A stretch of DNA of 64,000 bases from Perca fluviatilis (GCF_010015445.1 NC_053112.1:38930281-38994280); one strand, 5' to 3'. Positions 1-12,446 are shown, numbered from the stretch's first letter. Numbers and translations: made by a program. The notes: generated by a model not told the origin, from the sequence alone.

Positions 1-66
1 CTGATGTCTGGTTGCATGTATAATTACCCTCAACCAGCCCCCTCTTCACTACTTCCTTTTCATCTC

Positions 67-187
<121 letters not shown>

Positions 188-617
188 GTCACATGCCACC
201 TGCTGTGATAATGTGGTGTTTTCTTTTTATTTCTCTTTCTGTGAGGGAATCAAGTGTTAAAGAGTTCTGAACTTTAACATCCCCACTCACTATGTTGGTT
301 TTAATTGGATCTGCAAAAACATACACAGACACACACATATAGGTGTCTGGAAAGGAAACGCATCCTGCTGGGCATTAGTGAATGTTGTCAAATGGATATC
401 GTACCTTCATATAAATGAGCAACACCTTATGCTTTCCAGGCACACATTCATTTGCTGCTTTGCTAAGTTTTTCCATTTCATTTTCTATACCTGCACCACA
501 ACTATGGCTATAATAGAGCATCAGGGCTGCCTTTGGTTTCCTATTTGAGCATTGATCAGTTATGCTATTATTTGTGTAGGAGAAAAAACATGATGCAAAT
601 AAAAACTACTGCTATAA

Positions 618-740
618 AAATATAAATTTTTTTTTTTTTTTTTTAAAAAAAAAATTTTTTTTTTTAATTTAAAAAAAAAAAATTTTTTTTTTTTTTTTTT
701 AAAAAAATTTTTTTTTTTAAAAAAAAAACTTTTTTTTTTT
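618..740. repeat. Alternating poly(T)/poly(A) low-complexity block
   Basis: Successive runs of 7-20 T and 7-13 A alternate across about 120 bp with almost no other bases. Each T run can pair with the neighbouring A run, so the block is a chain of potential A/T hairpins. It ends exactly where the 49-bp minisatellite begins. Confidence 0.9.
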
Positions 741-741
741 A

Positions 742-1196
742 TACTATACCAAACATCTGTCTCTACTGTACCAAACATCTGTCCCACTATTGCTATACCA
801 AACATCTGTCTCTACTGTACCAAACATCTGTCCCACTATTGCTATACCAAACATCTGTCTCTACTGTACCAAACATCTGTCCCACTACTGCTATACCAAA
901 CATCTGTCTCTACTGTACCCAACATCTGTCCCACTACTGCTATACCAAACATCTGTCTCACTTCTGGTTTACCAAACATCTGTCTCTACTGGACCAAACA
1001 TCTGTCCCACTTCTGCTATACCAAACATCTGTCTCTACTGTACCAAACATCTGTCTCATCTACATCACTCTACTGTACCAATCATCTGTCTGTACTGTAC
1101 CAAACATCTGTCCCACTTCTGCTTTACCAAACATCTGTCTCATCTACATCACCAAAGAAAAAATCAGTTTTAACTCTACTGTACCAAACATCTGCT
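742..1196. repeat. 49-bp minisatellite built from two related half-units
   Basis: The core ACCAAACATCTGTC recurs about every 23-26 bp. Pairs of half-units form a unit of about 49 bp, one half followed by TCTACTGT and the other by CCACTNCTGCTAT. The first copies are nearly identical and the last (1030-1196) are degenerate and interrupted, consistent with expansion from the left. Confidence 0.92.
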
Positions 1197-1744
1197 CAGC
1201 CACATCTATCTGTAGCAGTTATACTAAATAAATCACTCAAATGATTGATCAGCTATCAAAATTCAAATTGAGGACATTCCCTGTACTCATACCTGCCATG
1301 CCAAGGCACCATTCTCGCTCAGAATGTAATGTTGTGACTCTGACAGTGTACTTTCTGGAGGTTTACCACACTCACAACACAATATTAAGGTGCAAGAAAA
1401 TATAACATGGAGAAAAGAATGCTTGCACACTTGCACAGGTCCAATGCAAGTTTTTACTGAAAACAAATCAGGCAAATATGTTTGCCCCTGTGAAGGTGTA
1501 GTAACCAAAAGCTTGGCTTTATCGTTATAAACTAGCTCTAGAGCTAGGACTTCAGTGTGCATTTGAAAACATTATTTCATTCTTTAATTAATCATATTTA
1601 ATGTTCATAAAATCTGTTTTGTTTACTGTTCTTTTTGTGTGACCCTTTTTCTTGTCTGTATCATCATATAATGATACCAAACCTGAATTTATGAAATAGA
1701 TATGAAGGCATGTAACATTTCTAACCGACACTCTTAACAATTGT

Positions 1745-1748
1745 GTCT

Positions 1749-1804
<56 letters not shown>
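1745..1804. repeat. (GT)n microsatellite abutting a splice acceptor
   Basis: About 28 GT units run directly into the TAG acceptor at 1804-1806, replacing the usual polypyrimidine tract upstream of the maml3 exon. Confidence 0.95.
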
Positions 1805-1806
<2 letters not shown>

Positions 1807-4548
1807 CTCCAACAGCAGCAGCATCTCCCCAGACAGCTGGGCCAAGGCCAGAGGAATCCATACCCCCAAGTCAATCAGTACCAAGGTGAGACACACAAAC
1901 TCATGCATCCATTTCATCTGTGCAACAATGCACACAAGTTGCGCAAAAAACATAAGAATGGCAGCACCTCAATGGATTTTCTAATAAACAAAGCAAGACC
2001 TGAATTCTAAAGCATTTTATTGATGACTACATTAGTATATGGATTTTTGGTAAATCAGTTTCTAGTTCTTTGCAGAGCATCCTGATGCTTACCAAAAAAA
2101 GCTTCCAATCGCACATGCACACTTGTTCTGCAACAAGTATGGTATACATGGTAGAGAGCCAAGACACTTAGACATTTCACAGATTTTACAGTTCACTCTC
2201 TGACATATTCAGAGACAGACACACAAACACATACAAACATGGATGCAAACAGCCGCGCTGACTGAGCATCACCCTGAAACCAAACCTCATCCTCTCGGTC
2301 GGTCTGTCAGATACATCTGTTGGCGCTCTGATGCTCTTCAGCCTCTCTCTCTCTCTATCTATTTCTCTCTCTCCTCTCTCACTCTTTAAAAAAAAAAAAA
2401 AAAATAGAATATTCCTGCTCTGCCTGTTACCACGGCAACTTGTCTGTCCTGGATCCCCCAGAGTTCCGGTGAAGTCAGAGAGATGGATGAGAGGAGGGAA
2501 GTGGGAGAGGGGGAGAGAGGGGGGAGGCTGGCAACTAGAGGAATAGGTAGATGGTCTGGTAGGTAGATGGAGAGGTTAAGAAAAGAAAGAAAGAAAGAAA
2601 GCGAGAGAGGAGTGGGTGAGAGGATGATGGACAGACAAAAGAAAAACACAAAGAGGGAGGAGAGTCCAGTCCAAAGCCATTTATAGCCATCAGAGAGTCT
2701 GTAAGTCTGGGAGATGACATGGAGAGGAAGAGGGGGCTTCAGCATGAAACTCTGGCCTAGAAATGTATCTGTTAGTTCAGCTATCCTGCAGCGTATCAGT
2801 GATTTGAAAGCAATGATTGCACTTGTATAACCTGCTATCAGAACATAATGATACTCTCCGCTCTTACTTATATTTACATTAAGTGATATGTGGAAGAGAT
2901 GCGGCTATTGCATTACCTCCAACTGTGCTCCCTCCCTACTTACTTACAAGTCTGGAGTGTGTGATCCTCTCCGTTCTGACTCCTCTGTTACAGTTCCAGT
3001 CCATGCTGTGAGGTGAGGGATTAGTGGAATGATGTCAGAAGTGGGTTTATTAGAGGATTTAGAGCCATTTCCACGCTAGCAGACCTCCTCAGCTCTGCCA
3101 CTACAGAGCCTCTGATAGGAAAACGTGTGGGGAAGTGAGATGCTGGCGCTTGAGTGTGTTTTATTTTTGCGTGGTCGGATTTGAACTAAATTGGGAGGGA
3201 GGCATTCGTTTCCAGAGTAAACTGGTTGTCACGGAACATAAATCTTTGCCTCAGCACTGACTTATTAGGTCGGTCTTACGTGCCATTTGGTGATTTAAGT
3301 GGAGTTAATATACAGGCTTCAAAGCTGTTTTACGAAAGTCCAGCTCCTTTGTGATTTCTGTCCCAATATGCCTCTCTAATTCTTTCCCAACTCCAATGTC
3401 TCTGTTCTCTGGTTTTTAACTCCTCTGATTCTCCTCTTCTAGGCCCTCCTCAGGACTTGGCATCCAGAAGCCAGGCGCTCCAGAACATACGGGCCGCCCG
3501 TCTCCTACAACAGCAGCAGCAGAACCAGCAGCAGATGGTCCAGATGAGTTCTGTACAGGGCCAAGGGGGCTCCGTGGGACCCCAAACTGACATGGGCTTA
3601 CCCTACGGCAACCAGGGGTCCAACCAGGGTTCCCTGTACGGCCTCAACCCCTCCATGAGCCAGATGATCCACCAGCAGCAGCAGCACCAGAGCCAAAGTG
3701 TCCAAGCCTCCATGGGTCTTCCACCGCAGCACAACCCCGCCGCAGGGCCGCCCCGGCAGGCAGGTGCAGGTCCTGGGGTCGGGGGTATGCCCGGAGGCCC
3801 CGGAGGTGCTGGAGCTGGAGGGTATGGCGGACAGGGGATGTTAATGAACTCCATGAGCCAGCAACCCCTCAAAGGCCCTCCCAACGCCAAAGCCCAAGCT
3901 CAGAGACTACAAAGCATGCTGGGAGCAGGAGGAGGAGGCGGGGGAATGGCGGCGGGTGGCTGGCCGCAGCAGCAAGGACAGAGTCTGCAGGCCATGGGGG
4001 GAGGAGTCGGAAGGACTACAGGAGCTGGGGGAGGAGACATGGTGGGGTTCAGCTCCAGCCAGGGTTACGGCATGCAGCCGGGTCAACCCCCGCGCATGGC
4101 CAAGCAACACTTTCAGGGTCCGGGCCAGGGGATGAGCCAGGGAATGGACCCCAGAGTGGGCAACCCAGCGGCCGGTATGGGGGGCCCAATGATGGGCCCT
4201 CACATGGGCGCTCAGCCCAGGACCAACCAGCCCCGGCCCATGGTCATAAACCAGGGGATGAACCAGGGGGTGATGGGCCAGGGGATGAGTGGGATGGGGG
4301 GGTTTGGGCCGGGCCCTGGGGGGCCTGGAATAGGGGCAGGGGGGGGAGGAGGTGGACCCTATGGACCAGGGGGAGTAGGGGTTGGAGGTCAGCCACCGGG
4401 CTACCAGAGGACAGCCAATCAGGACATGTCATCCTATGGATATGGGGGCGGGCCCTCAGGGGGAGGAGCCTTCGGAATGGGCGATGGCTCAGGGGCAGAG
4501 CTGGACTCAAGCGATGGTTGGATGGAGGAGTTTTTCCCGAGCCAATAG
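1807..4548 (+). CDS. maml3: Mastermind-like protein 3 (Notch transcriptional co-activator), C-terminal part, two exons
   Basis: Coding exons are 1807-1885 and 3443-4548, with stop TAG at 4546-4548; the 5' exons lie outside the window. The first exon reads LQQQQHLPRQLGQGQ then NPYPQVNQYQ and splices in phase 1 (CAAG|gtgaga; ctag|GGC) to GPPQDLASRSQALQNIRAAR. Blocks recalled from vertebrate MAML3 are present in order: the QALQN-R-ARLL segment, a polyQ run, RLQSMLGAG, AKQHFQG, RPMVINQGMNQGV, YQRTANQD, and the acidic tail ending DGWMEEFFPSQ, which resembles the human MAML3 end (EWMQELDELFG). The protein is a nuclear scaffold that joins the Notch intracellular domain-CSL complex through an N-terminal helix (not in this window) and recruits co-activators through low-complexity Q/G/M-rich regions like this one. 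The last exon is unusually glycine-rich (several GGG runs). MAML1 or MAML2 are alternatives, but the neighbouring naa15 and rab33b favour MAML3. Confidence 0.82.
1886..3442 (+). other. maml3: Last intron of maml3
   Basis: Begins with donor GTGAGA and ends with a pyrimidine-rich acceptor (ctcctcttctAG). It contains a CT-rich tract and an A run near 2340-2404 and a purine-rich GA stretch at 2470-2670. No further exon was recognised. Confidence 0.75.
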
Positions 4549-5548
4549 CCAAGGGGGAAACTGGAGCGGAGTTTTTACTGGATGAACTAAACTAAAAGTA
4601 GTAGGACAAATGTTCAAACCTGAGAGTCAAACAAAAAGGAGGACATGATGTGGACTGGCATGTTTTTGTTTTGTAAAACATGAGCAAGGTTATAAATGAG
4701 TTCCTGTGTTATGTTTTGTGTGTCTGTGTGTGTGTGTGTCTGTCTGTCTGTGTGCGTGTGAGATGGAGAGCGCGATCATTATGTCTCGTGCATATTAATG
4801 AAAAACCAATATAGAGATGAAGAGGTGCGTTTCATTAGTTTCCCTCTTTCTCCGCGGAATGAATTTTGCTCATGTCCCAGTGTTTGAAAGCGAGCCCCGT
4901 TTACACGACAGCGCTCTGAGCCCGAGCTTCAGCGGGGGCTGACTGAACACCGCACACTGATGAAGGGGAAGGAAGACTTGTTCTCTAGACAGCAATTTAT
5001 TTGTGTTTGTGTGTTTGTGCCACCCAGCTCAGTGCTTCAGATCTCTCAACTGTGTGAGGAGCTGAAGGGAGTAGAAAGCACTCTCAACGCTCCCATTTCC
5101 TTTCTTAGATTTGTGCCCCCTCTATACGCGCACACACACAAATCTGTTGCCTTCACACTCTTACTTTGTTCTCTTCACTTGGTCTCTCTCTCTCTCTCTC
5201 ATCCTCCTTCCCTCTCTCCTCCCGCCTTTCCCACCCTCTCTCCAGAGACTCGTTGCACACTCTCAGCGCTCCTTTCTCTGTTTAAATTGTGAACATCACA
5301 ACAGAACAAATAATGTCTCTCTATTGTGCCACACAAGCGCACTATGCCCTCTAGTGCTGGTGCTTTTTGCTAGGCAACGGACCTGAGTGGCTTTTTTTTT
5401 TTTTTTTTTTTTTCTCGGCGCGGGGCTTCATTTCCTGTGCGTGGCTGTTGATGACGGGTATGCATCCAGAGGAAGACAAAGAGAGTGAAAAGCAGAGAAA
5501 GAGGGAGAGAATAGGCAGCTAAAGGAAGCACTTGGACTCAAAGGCTCA

Positions 5549-5606
5549 TGCACACACACACGCGCACACACACACACACACACACACACCACACACACAC
5601 ACACAT
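5549..5606. repeat. (CA)n microsatellite, imperfect
   Basis: CA repeats with CG and CC interruptions, followed by an (ACAA)n stretch at 5610-5628. Confidence 0.9.
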
Positions 5607-6839
5607 CAACCAACAAACAAACAAACAAGCATCAGCCTGGGAGGATGAGCGGATGTGTGAGCGGCAGCTAACGGAGCTAATTCCATTTAACCCTCTGCCT
5701 GTGTGACACAGACCACATCGCATACGTCAGGCTGACACGAGGCGAAACGATCGCTGGGCACTGAATGTATTCAAGCACCACAAGTGACTTCTACTTTTTA
5801 AGGAAAGAAAAAGAAAAAGAAAAAAAAGCTCATTGAAAGCCCACCCACGTTTTGTTTGTTGCTGTGTTTAATCTCTAACAATGATGCTGGTTGTGTCTTT
5901 GTCGATTTAAAAAAAAAAAAGAAAAAAAAAGGAATCCAAAAAAAGTTAGCCTTCTTTTAGTTTGTGTTGTCTTTAGAAAATCTTGTCTGTCCTCCCGTCG
6001 CAGCGCAGCCTCCCCTCCCTCCCTCCCCCCTCCCTCCCTCCCTCCCTCCCGTTGGGACACGGCTGGTGGTGGATCACCGTGGCCCCGCCCTGCTGTACAC
6101 CGCGGCTTCTCTTGCACCGCAGCTAGAAAACGCCCTCGCTCCCAGCTAGAACGTAACTGTGCTATACTGTAACACTACTGTGAAGAAATACGAGTCGCCC
6201 CCCACTCCCCTCCCCCTTCCAGCGCTTCACTAGGAAAATGAAGCACTGCTAAGCCTCGAGTTTGTTTAATAGACGGTAGAGAAGCTTCAGACAGCTGATT
6301 GGGTTCCAAGAATGGCGACGGTCGGCGCCAGTTAGCATCAAAACGATCGGGGCTTCCACTGAGGTCAGCGTCTCCCCTTCTCTGAGCTTTCTTCCATTTC
6401 ACTCATCGTCCACAAGCTGTCCACTCTTTGGCCCTAACGGTTTGAGTAATAAATATGTGTGGAAGCAGGTTTGAACGCAGTAGTCCTTGGAAAGAAAACA
6501 CCTTCCTTCCTTTTCCTTTTGTGATCTCGCTTAAAAAGACGAATGAAAGCGTGTTTGTATTCGCGTCACTTTGTATTTAGCTCCGAGTGAAAGTTTGGAG
6601 GATGACGCTGTAATCAACGAACCAAAAAAGCCTTGTCTTCTCTGTAAACTAACTCCTAGGCCTCAACACGTGTGTTCTCCTGGCTGTTGATGTTGTATAA
6701 TGCAACCCCTTTAAATACAAACTTTTACCGCCACGCCCATCGCCCATCGCCCATCCTGTAAGCGAAATGAGGTTCTGTACTTTTGATTTTGTCATGTTTG
6801 TGAAGCAGAAGTCCTCTGTGTGGAGTCTAAAGCATGAAT

Positions 6840-7600
6840 TATACCGGCCGCAGCCCAGCTGGCGCGCGCAAATGTGACGCCACGGGATCGCCGTGACTAT
6901 TTCTACCCGCGCTGGTGGTCGCGACACCAGTTGCAGTGAACAGCGGTGGCGCTAATGAGGAAATGCTACCGACTTTGCTCTTTCTACGGACCAGAAGAAG
7001 AAGAAAAAGGTAAACAACGGCAGAACTGGCAGCGGCATTGACGTCGATGCTTGGATCTGATTGGATGACCTACTTGGTGAGATCATTCGCCATAAAAGAA
7101 AATCTTAACCCAGGAAGTTTACAAGAGAGACTTGCGGTCGCTCTGAGAGTCCTGGCGTCACGTTCCCCTCGAACTCGTCCGTGCTTCCTGTTTCCACGTT
7201 GTCGCGCATCGCCCGGAAAAAAAAAAAAAAGACGTCATTTTGACGTCACGATGGCGCGCGCCAGGTTGGGAACGGCCAGTATAATTCACGCTTTACGGGC
7301 CAACGGCAGGAAGATGTTTGTTTTTCGGTTTGTAGTGTTCCCCAGTTTTACCAGGGGGGGTGGCGGGGGTGGGGGGGGGGGTTGGATGGTTAAATAAAGA
7401 AAGTCCCCCCCCCCCTCCCCCCCCGTGTCGGTGTCAAGATGAACTCTTGGATTGTTCGAGCCTTCCTTGTGCAGGAAATGCAGTGCGGCATTTTTGCCGC
7501 TTCTGCGGCTCCGCTGCTCCATGCTTTTCCAAACTTTGACCGGCGCTCCAGTACAGCGTCGGGGTCCACGGCGGTGAAATGGAGGGGAGGGGGGTGTAGG
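6840..7600. promoter_or_regulatory. CpG-rich segment with a CRE palindrome inside the presumed maml3 3' UTR
   Basis: CpG dinucleotides are dense (GGCGCGCGCA, GGTCGCGAC, ATGGCGCGCGCC) compared with flanking DNA. A perfect cAMP-response-element palindrome TGACGTCA is at 7241-7248, with half-sites close by (GACGTCATT at 7231, TGACGTCG near 7049). No open reading frame of note follows. It could be a promoter-like island or a CpG-rich transposon fragment. Confidence 0.35.
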
Positions 7601-8478
7601 ATAACACCTGAGGTCTACCACTCCAACGTGGAGGCAGGAAGTTAAGAGGAAACCCGTCTGGGTCAGTGTTATGGTCACAGCCTCTGTGGCTGTTTTTGTC
7701 TTCTTCAAAGTAAAAGTCTATGATTATGGTTTTAAAATCCCTTCAGGAAGAGAAACGGAAGCTTCCTCCAAATATCCTTATGTTCCGGGACCAAGTCTGT
7801 AGACAACATTTTAACAAAAAAGTTGTTGTTGTTGATGTTCTATGTTTTATTTTATTTGTTTTTTTTTTTGTTTGTTTTTTTACTGGTGCTGACATATATG
7901 TGATTATGAGAAAAAGTATATAAAAGATAATGGCTATTTGTAAATATGTTTTTACAAGTTTAAATACATCAGATAATACAGTCTCTACTCTGTAAAGAAT
8001 TTACTGTTTGTTGGAAAAATAGAGAAGTATTTTTATTTTGAAGTTTTTTGGTTTCACGTTTTAACCCATCTGAGCTCTGCCATTGCACTTCAGACAATGT
8101 CTTACTACTAATTTGTATTGTAAACCTCCTCTCTTTTTTGGATTTTTTTTTTTCCTCTTTTTTTCGTTTGTTTTTTTCTAGTTTGAGATTTGACTCTGTT
8201 CCTAAGCAGTGCTTATTTCTTTTTATTCTGTACAGAATTCTGAAATGTTAACAAAAGAGAATTACAAAAGACTTTTTTTTTTTGGGTTTGTTTTTAAAAA
8301 AGATACAATAAAGAGAGAATGTTCTCGCTGATCATATTAAATGAACGTTTCTGTTGTTCGTTGGGTTCATTTGTTAGTGCAGTCATTGGCCCAGAACTGA
8401 CCAAATGTAGTAAAAGGTTATCAGACAAGTCAAACACAGAACTGAATATATATAGAAAAATATGGATATATATATATA

Positions 8479-8505
8479 GTGTGTGTGTGTGTGTGTGTGT
8501 GTGTG
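8479..8505. repeat. (GT)n microsatellite followed by a shared 18-mer
   Basis: A TA run then a GT run, followed by GGTGTCAAGTTGATGAAT. The same 18-mer follows the (GT)n tract at 15450-15546. Confidence 0.85.
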
Positions 8506-8630
8506 GTGTCAAGTTGATGAATAAATTTAAGCAAGCAAACGCTACCAAAGTTAGCAAGCTAACACTAATTACAAAAATGTAGTTTAGTCCTCGATGAAGA
8601 CAAGTGATAAGCACTTAAAGATGAAGAGAA

Positions 8631-8775
8631 TGGGCCTCATTCACCAACCGTTCTTAGGAAGAAATGTGTTCTTAAACCCCACTTACACACGTTTTTTACG
8701 AAGATTCTGACATTCACTAATGTTTTCTTAACTTGGATTTGTTCTTAGTTAAGAACAAAATCTACGCACACTCAA
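8631..8775. mobile_element. Fragment of a dispersed repeat starting GGGCCTCATTCACCAA
   Basis: The stretch starts with GGGCCTCATTCACCAACC and contains paired GTTCTTA motifs in both orientations, like the terminal part of a DNA element. It is cut off where the next element begins. I recall the GGGCCTCATT start from fish repeats, so assignment to a family is inference. Confidence 0.4.
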
Positions 8776-9464
8776 GAGCCCTGGGTATCCTGCTCTGCCT
8801 TTGAGAAAATGAAAGCTCAGATGGGCCGATCTGGAATCTTCTCCTTATGAGGTCATAAGGAGCAAGGTTACCTCCCCTTTCTCTGCTTCTCCCAGAGAAT
8901 TTGGCCCACCCATGAGAGAGAGAGAGACATCATGGCTTTCAAACGAGCAAAGTGGCAGTTGGTCAAGGACAAGGACACACCCCCACCCTCCACCTTGCCC
9001 CTCCTCTCCTCCTCAATAGCTACAGACACAGAAATGGCACATCCTAAGGAAAGCTCATTGTGGGACTGGCTCTAGTGGCTGTAGTTCTGCACCAAGGCTG
9101 AATTTCGGGAAAGAGACTTCAGATACAGTATTAGGGGACCACTAAGGTCTATATAAAAGAGACTTCAGATACAGTATTAGGGGACCACTAAGGTCTATAT
9201 AAAAGAGACTTCAGATACAGTATTAGGGGACCACTAAGGTCTATATAAAAGAGACTTCAGATACAGTATTAGGGGACCACTAAGGTCTATATAAAAGAGA
9301 CTTCAGATACAGTATTAGGGGACCACTAAGGTCTATATAAAAGAGACTTCAGATACAGTATTAGGGGACCACTAAGGCCTATATAAAAGAGACTTCAGAT
9401 ACAGTATTAGAGGACCACTAAGGTCTATATAAAAGCATCCAAAGAGCACCATGTCATAGGACCT
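8776..9464 (+). mobile_element. 5'-truncated copy of the TTAA-AGGTCCCATG element with a short 46-bp array
   Basis: From GAGCCCTGGGTATCC on, it matches the interior of the 21256-26877 element: the GAAAGCTCAGATGGGCCGAT segment, the CATGGCTTTCAAACGAGC segment, then about seven 46-bp units. It ends ATGTCATAGGACCT followed by TTAA at 9465-9468. The first 100 or so bases of the element are missing and the preceding DNA belongs to another repeat. Confidence 0.85.
9113..9436. repeat. 46-bp tandem repeat, about 7 copies
   Basis: Unit begins AGAGACTTCAGATACAG and includes TTAGGGGACCACTAAGG and TCTATATAAAAG. The copies are almost identical, and the same unit forms the large array at 22636-24179. Confidence 0.97.
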
Positions 9465-9468
9465 TTAA

Positions 9469-10855
9469 TTCTACAGTCGTTTACAAAGATAGTATTGTAC
9501 TGTAATGTATTTCTGATCATTTGTTGAAAAACAAAATCATAGTATGCAAAGAAACACAAACACTGCAATTTACATCAGCAATTAAACTGATTAAATCCTG
9601 CGTTATTTGGTGATTGATCGCTATTTATATGGCCAAAATGCAGCGGTGGAATGTAACAAAGTACAAATTCTTCATTACTACACTTAAGTACATTTTTCAC
9701 GTAGGCTATCTGTACTTTACTTAAGTAGAATCAATAGTGCATAATTTTGACTTTGACTTTGTTACATTTTGCAGCAATTATCTATACTTTCTACTCCACT
9801 ACGTTTATACAACGTTGCATGGCGTGCTTGGCGTGGCCATAGTGGGATTTGTAATATCGCATCCCGGAATGCTGTTTGGACTAGCCAGACCCTCCTGTGC
9901 GGCGCTGGGAATGCTCTGACTTGTTTGTATTATTTTTTTTTTAAACCTATCACAACCGTCCTGGGCGGCGCTAAGCGCTATAGAGAGCCGAAGTCCCTCT
10001 CCTTCCTGCGGACCACCATGGGATCTTATTTCAGAAAAAATATATATATGTACGGTGAGCTGTTATAGCGTGCTGGTACTTTGTCTCCGGGGAAGTGTCT
10101 CATTTTGGATGATCTGGATATTCAGGGGCTCATGGCAGAGTTTATCAGCCGAACTCCAGAGCGCAAATCTACGTTTGGTGTACCGAAATCATCGTAAGGT
10201 AGAGACACAGTGTCCTACGTCTCTGCGCCTTTTCCCTGCCGCCGTGCAGGCCCAGATGGTAGCCTAGTATGATTGTGAAAACCGATCCTGGTGCGTCGAG
10301 CTCCTTGTTTTAACATACATTTTGATTATGCATTATGCAATAATATATAATTTACATTGGTTGCACTATATAAAATAACATTTTAGTTCATATGCACGCA
10401 TTCACACAGATATTTTGATATTTACTTTTTTCATCGCTGGTTCTTGGAATTCGCTGTGCTGTAGGCCCTATGTTGGCATATAGTTTGTACGCACCATCAG
10501 CTCAGCATCTTTAGACTCTACGTGGACTCCCCCAGCACCCCCTGCCAAAAATATCTTCCCGCGCCTCTGCATCCTGCTAAAAAGCACAGTGTGTTTAGCA
10601 TAGACAATATATAATGGACCACCAGATCCCGTGTCTGTCTTCTGGTAGCTGTGCCAAGAGAAATCTCAATCATTCCCAATCTTACAGAGACGGAGAGTAT
10701 AGGTATATGTAAGGAGATAACATAGGCACAGGCTAATTATTGCTAACTAAAATGCTAGTTAACATTAGTAATTAAACTTAAACAGCTGTGAGTCAAAACT
10801 GTCTGCGAGCTTCTCCTGTACTTTACGGTAATTCCTCTACTGTGCGACAGTAAGT
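9469..10855. other. Intergenic DNA with repeat fragments, no gene seen
   Basis: At 9645-9735 lies a fragment with GGTGGAATGTAACAAAGTAC and TACTTAAGTAG; its reverse complement resembles 20455-20518. At 9880-10000 lies a repeat related to the rab33b intron repeat at 59548-59720 (shared GGCGGCGCTAAG and AAACC-ATCA segments). No convincing exon was found. Confidence 0.6.
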
Positions 10856-11276
10856 CGCGTTCTATTTACCTCGGAACTCGGAAGCCGGAGCTGGGAATGA
10901 CGTCATAACCGAGTAGAATGCGTTCTATAAGTCTGATTTTCATTGTTCTCATTCGCTCTAGCCCGGTTAGCTATTGTTAGCAATACCAGTTGATAACAAC
11001 GCATTACGCCGTTTTTTGTGCATGCAAACAGCGTAACAACATGTCCACAGATAGAAGTTGGACATGCCTGATTTAGTGACACAAATAAGGCAGAAGTGCT
11101 TATAACTTTATGTTACTGCAGCTTTCACAACTGTTGATACAGGGGGCAGCCATGTTGGATTTGGAACTCGGGCTACTGCGAGGTTGTCCGAGTTCCGAGC
11201 TCGGAAATCCGAGGTCAGGGGCCGTGTTTCCGATTTTGACCTCGTTAAAACCGAGTTCCGAGGTAAATAGAACGCG
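10856..11276. mobile_element. MITE-like inverted-repeat element, 421 bp
   Basis: The left end CGCGTTCTATTTACCTCGG is repeated inverted at the right end (ending CCGAGGTAAATAGAACGCG), a match of about 26 bp. No target-site duplication is clear and there is no coding potential. Confidence 0.75.
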
Positions 11277-11697
11277 GCATTAGTCGCATGGTTATGACCC
11301 AATCGTTAGCCTATTTTTACAAAACCGTCTGCTACGGAGCCATAATGTGAGATACAAGGTAATGGAGCCTTTTCTACGTTGTCGTGTTTCTTTAGAAATA
11401 AACAACGGACAAATAGAGTCTTTAAACGCTTCAGATGTAAAGTTATTCGCTGTCAAAGTGACGTCAAAATGAATGGCAGTCAATGGAATGCTAACAGGAG
11501 GTGAGTGCTTGTTAGCATCAAAATGGCGCCATAGGAGCTACGTTTGGCTCTCCCGTCTCTAATGCTACACAAACCCTTGACCAATAACTGCTCTGGACAC
11601 GCACGGACACGCCCCCATGCACGTTCTCAAAATGGTGTGCACCATTTTGTTACGGTTTCCGGGTCCTGTTTCCAAACGGTGTACAACAGGCTCTAAT

Positions 11698-12446
11698 TGT
11701 ACGTACACACCGCCGACGACTTGAGCTGCAAAGAAGCTCTGTCCGCCGCTGTCAAGGACGCCTGTCAAAAAGTACGGGGAAGCTGTTTGACGCTTTGGCC
11801 GCCCTGACGTGGCAGCATTCTTCGATCATGTTCAACACACGATTGAAGAAAACGCACAAGCAGCCGCTGCACGGCCAATCCATTGACACTAGAAACCTTT
11901 TATAAATGACATATATAATGACAGAATTTGTATTGGTTGTTGGTCGCAGTGGTGTCTGTTAGCAGTTAGCTCGCTCGTTAGCCGCTGAACCGCAGCAGAA
12001 TGCAGGCAGAGCGAGCAGCCGCCAGCTGTTGATCCGTGCAGGACTTTACCGTGAGCGGACTGTTTAGAGACCATGTGACCGGCAGGTAACGTTCACTGGT
12101 CCCTATACGCAAACAACGTCACATCATAAATGATAGGGGAACCCAGCAACGGCGATTATGAGCTTTCCTCTATTGTCTTGGAACTAATGTTTTGTTAGGA
12201 ACGAAAGTTTACATCGTATGTTTCTCCGGAATCAGCCAGCACAAAGGACGTCTATATTCCGATTGGTTGCTGGCGTTTGCTGCTGCTTGCTGCTGAACCT
12301 TGTCATAGCTCAAATTACCATAAAGTTGACATACTTTCAACTTTCTGGTTGACGCTCTGGTCGCTCAAAACGCCCAAAACGTGACGCCGACAGATTTGCC
12401 TTCCGGTAACTTTAGAAGCTGAAGTCGGCGGCAGTGTGTACGTACA
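11698..12446. mobile_element. MITE-like inverted-repeat element, 749 bp
   Basis: The left end TGTACGTACACACCGCCGAC pairs with the right end GTCGGCGGCAGTGTGTACGT followed by ACA. The inside is non-coding. The terminal repeats resemble hAT-like non-autonomous elements in fish, but no target duplication is obvious. Confidence 0.75.

Larger units (their letters stand above)
4549..8312 (+). other. maml3: Probable maml3 3' UTR
   Basis: No coding exon was seen after the stop codon. Candidate AATAAA poly(A) signals lie at 6448-6453, 7393-7398 and 8307-8312. Long T-rich stretches at 7800-8310 are typical of fish 3' UTRs. Where the transcript ends cannot be decided from sequence. The CpG-rich segment at 6840-7600 is unusual for a UTR and is listed separately. 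Confidence 0.5.

Noticed and set aside
3603..4552. Reverse-strand open frames opposite the last maml3 exon
   Set aside because: Shadows of a GC-rich, glycine-rich exon; no splice or homology support.
9113..9436. CRISPR-like regular repeats (46-bp period)
   Set aside because: Units are directly adjacent with no spacers, and the DNA is vertebrate; this is a satellite from a transposon.
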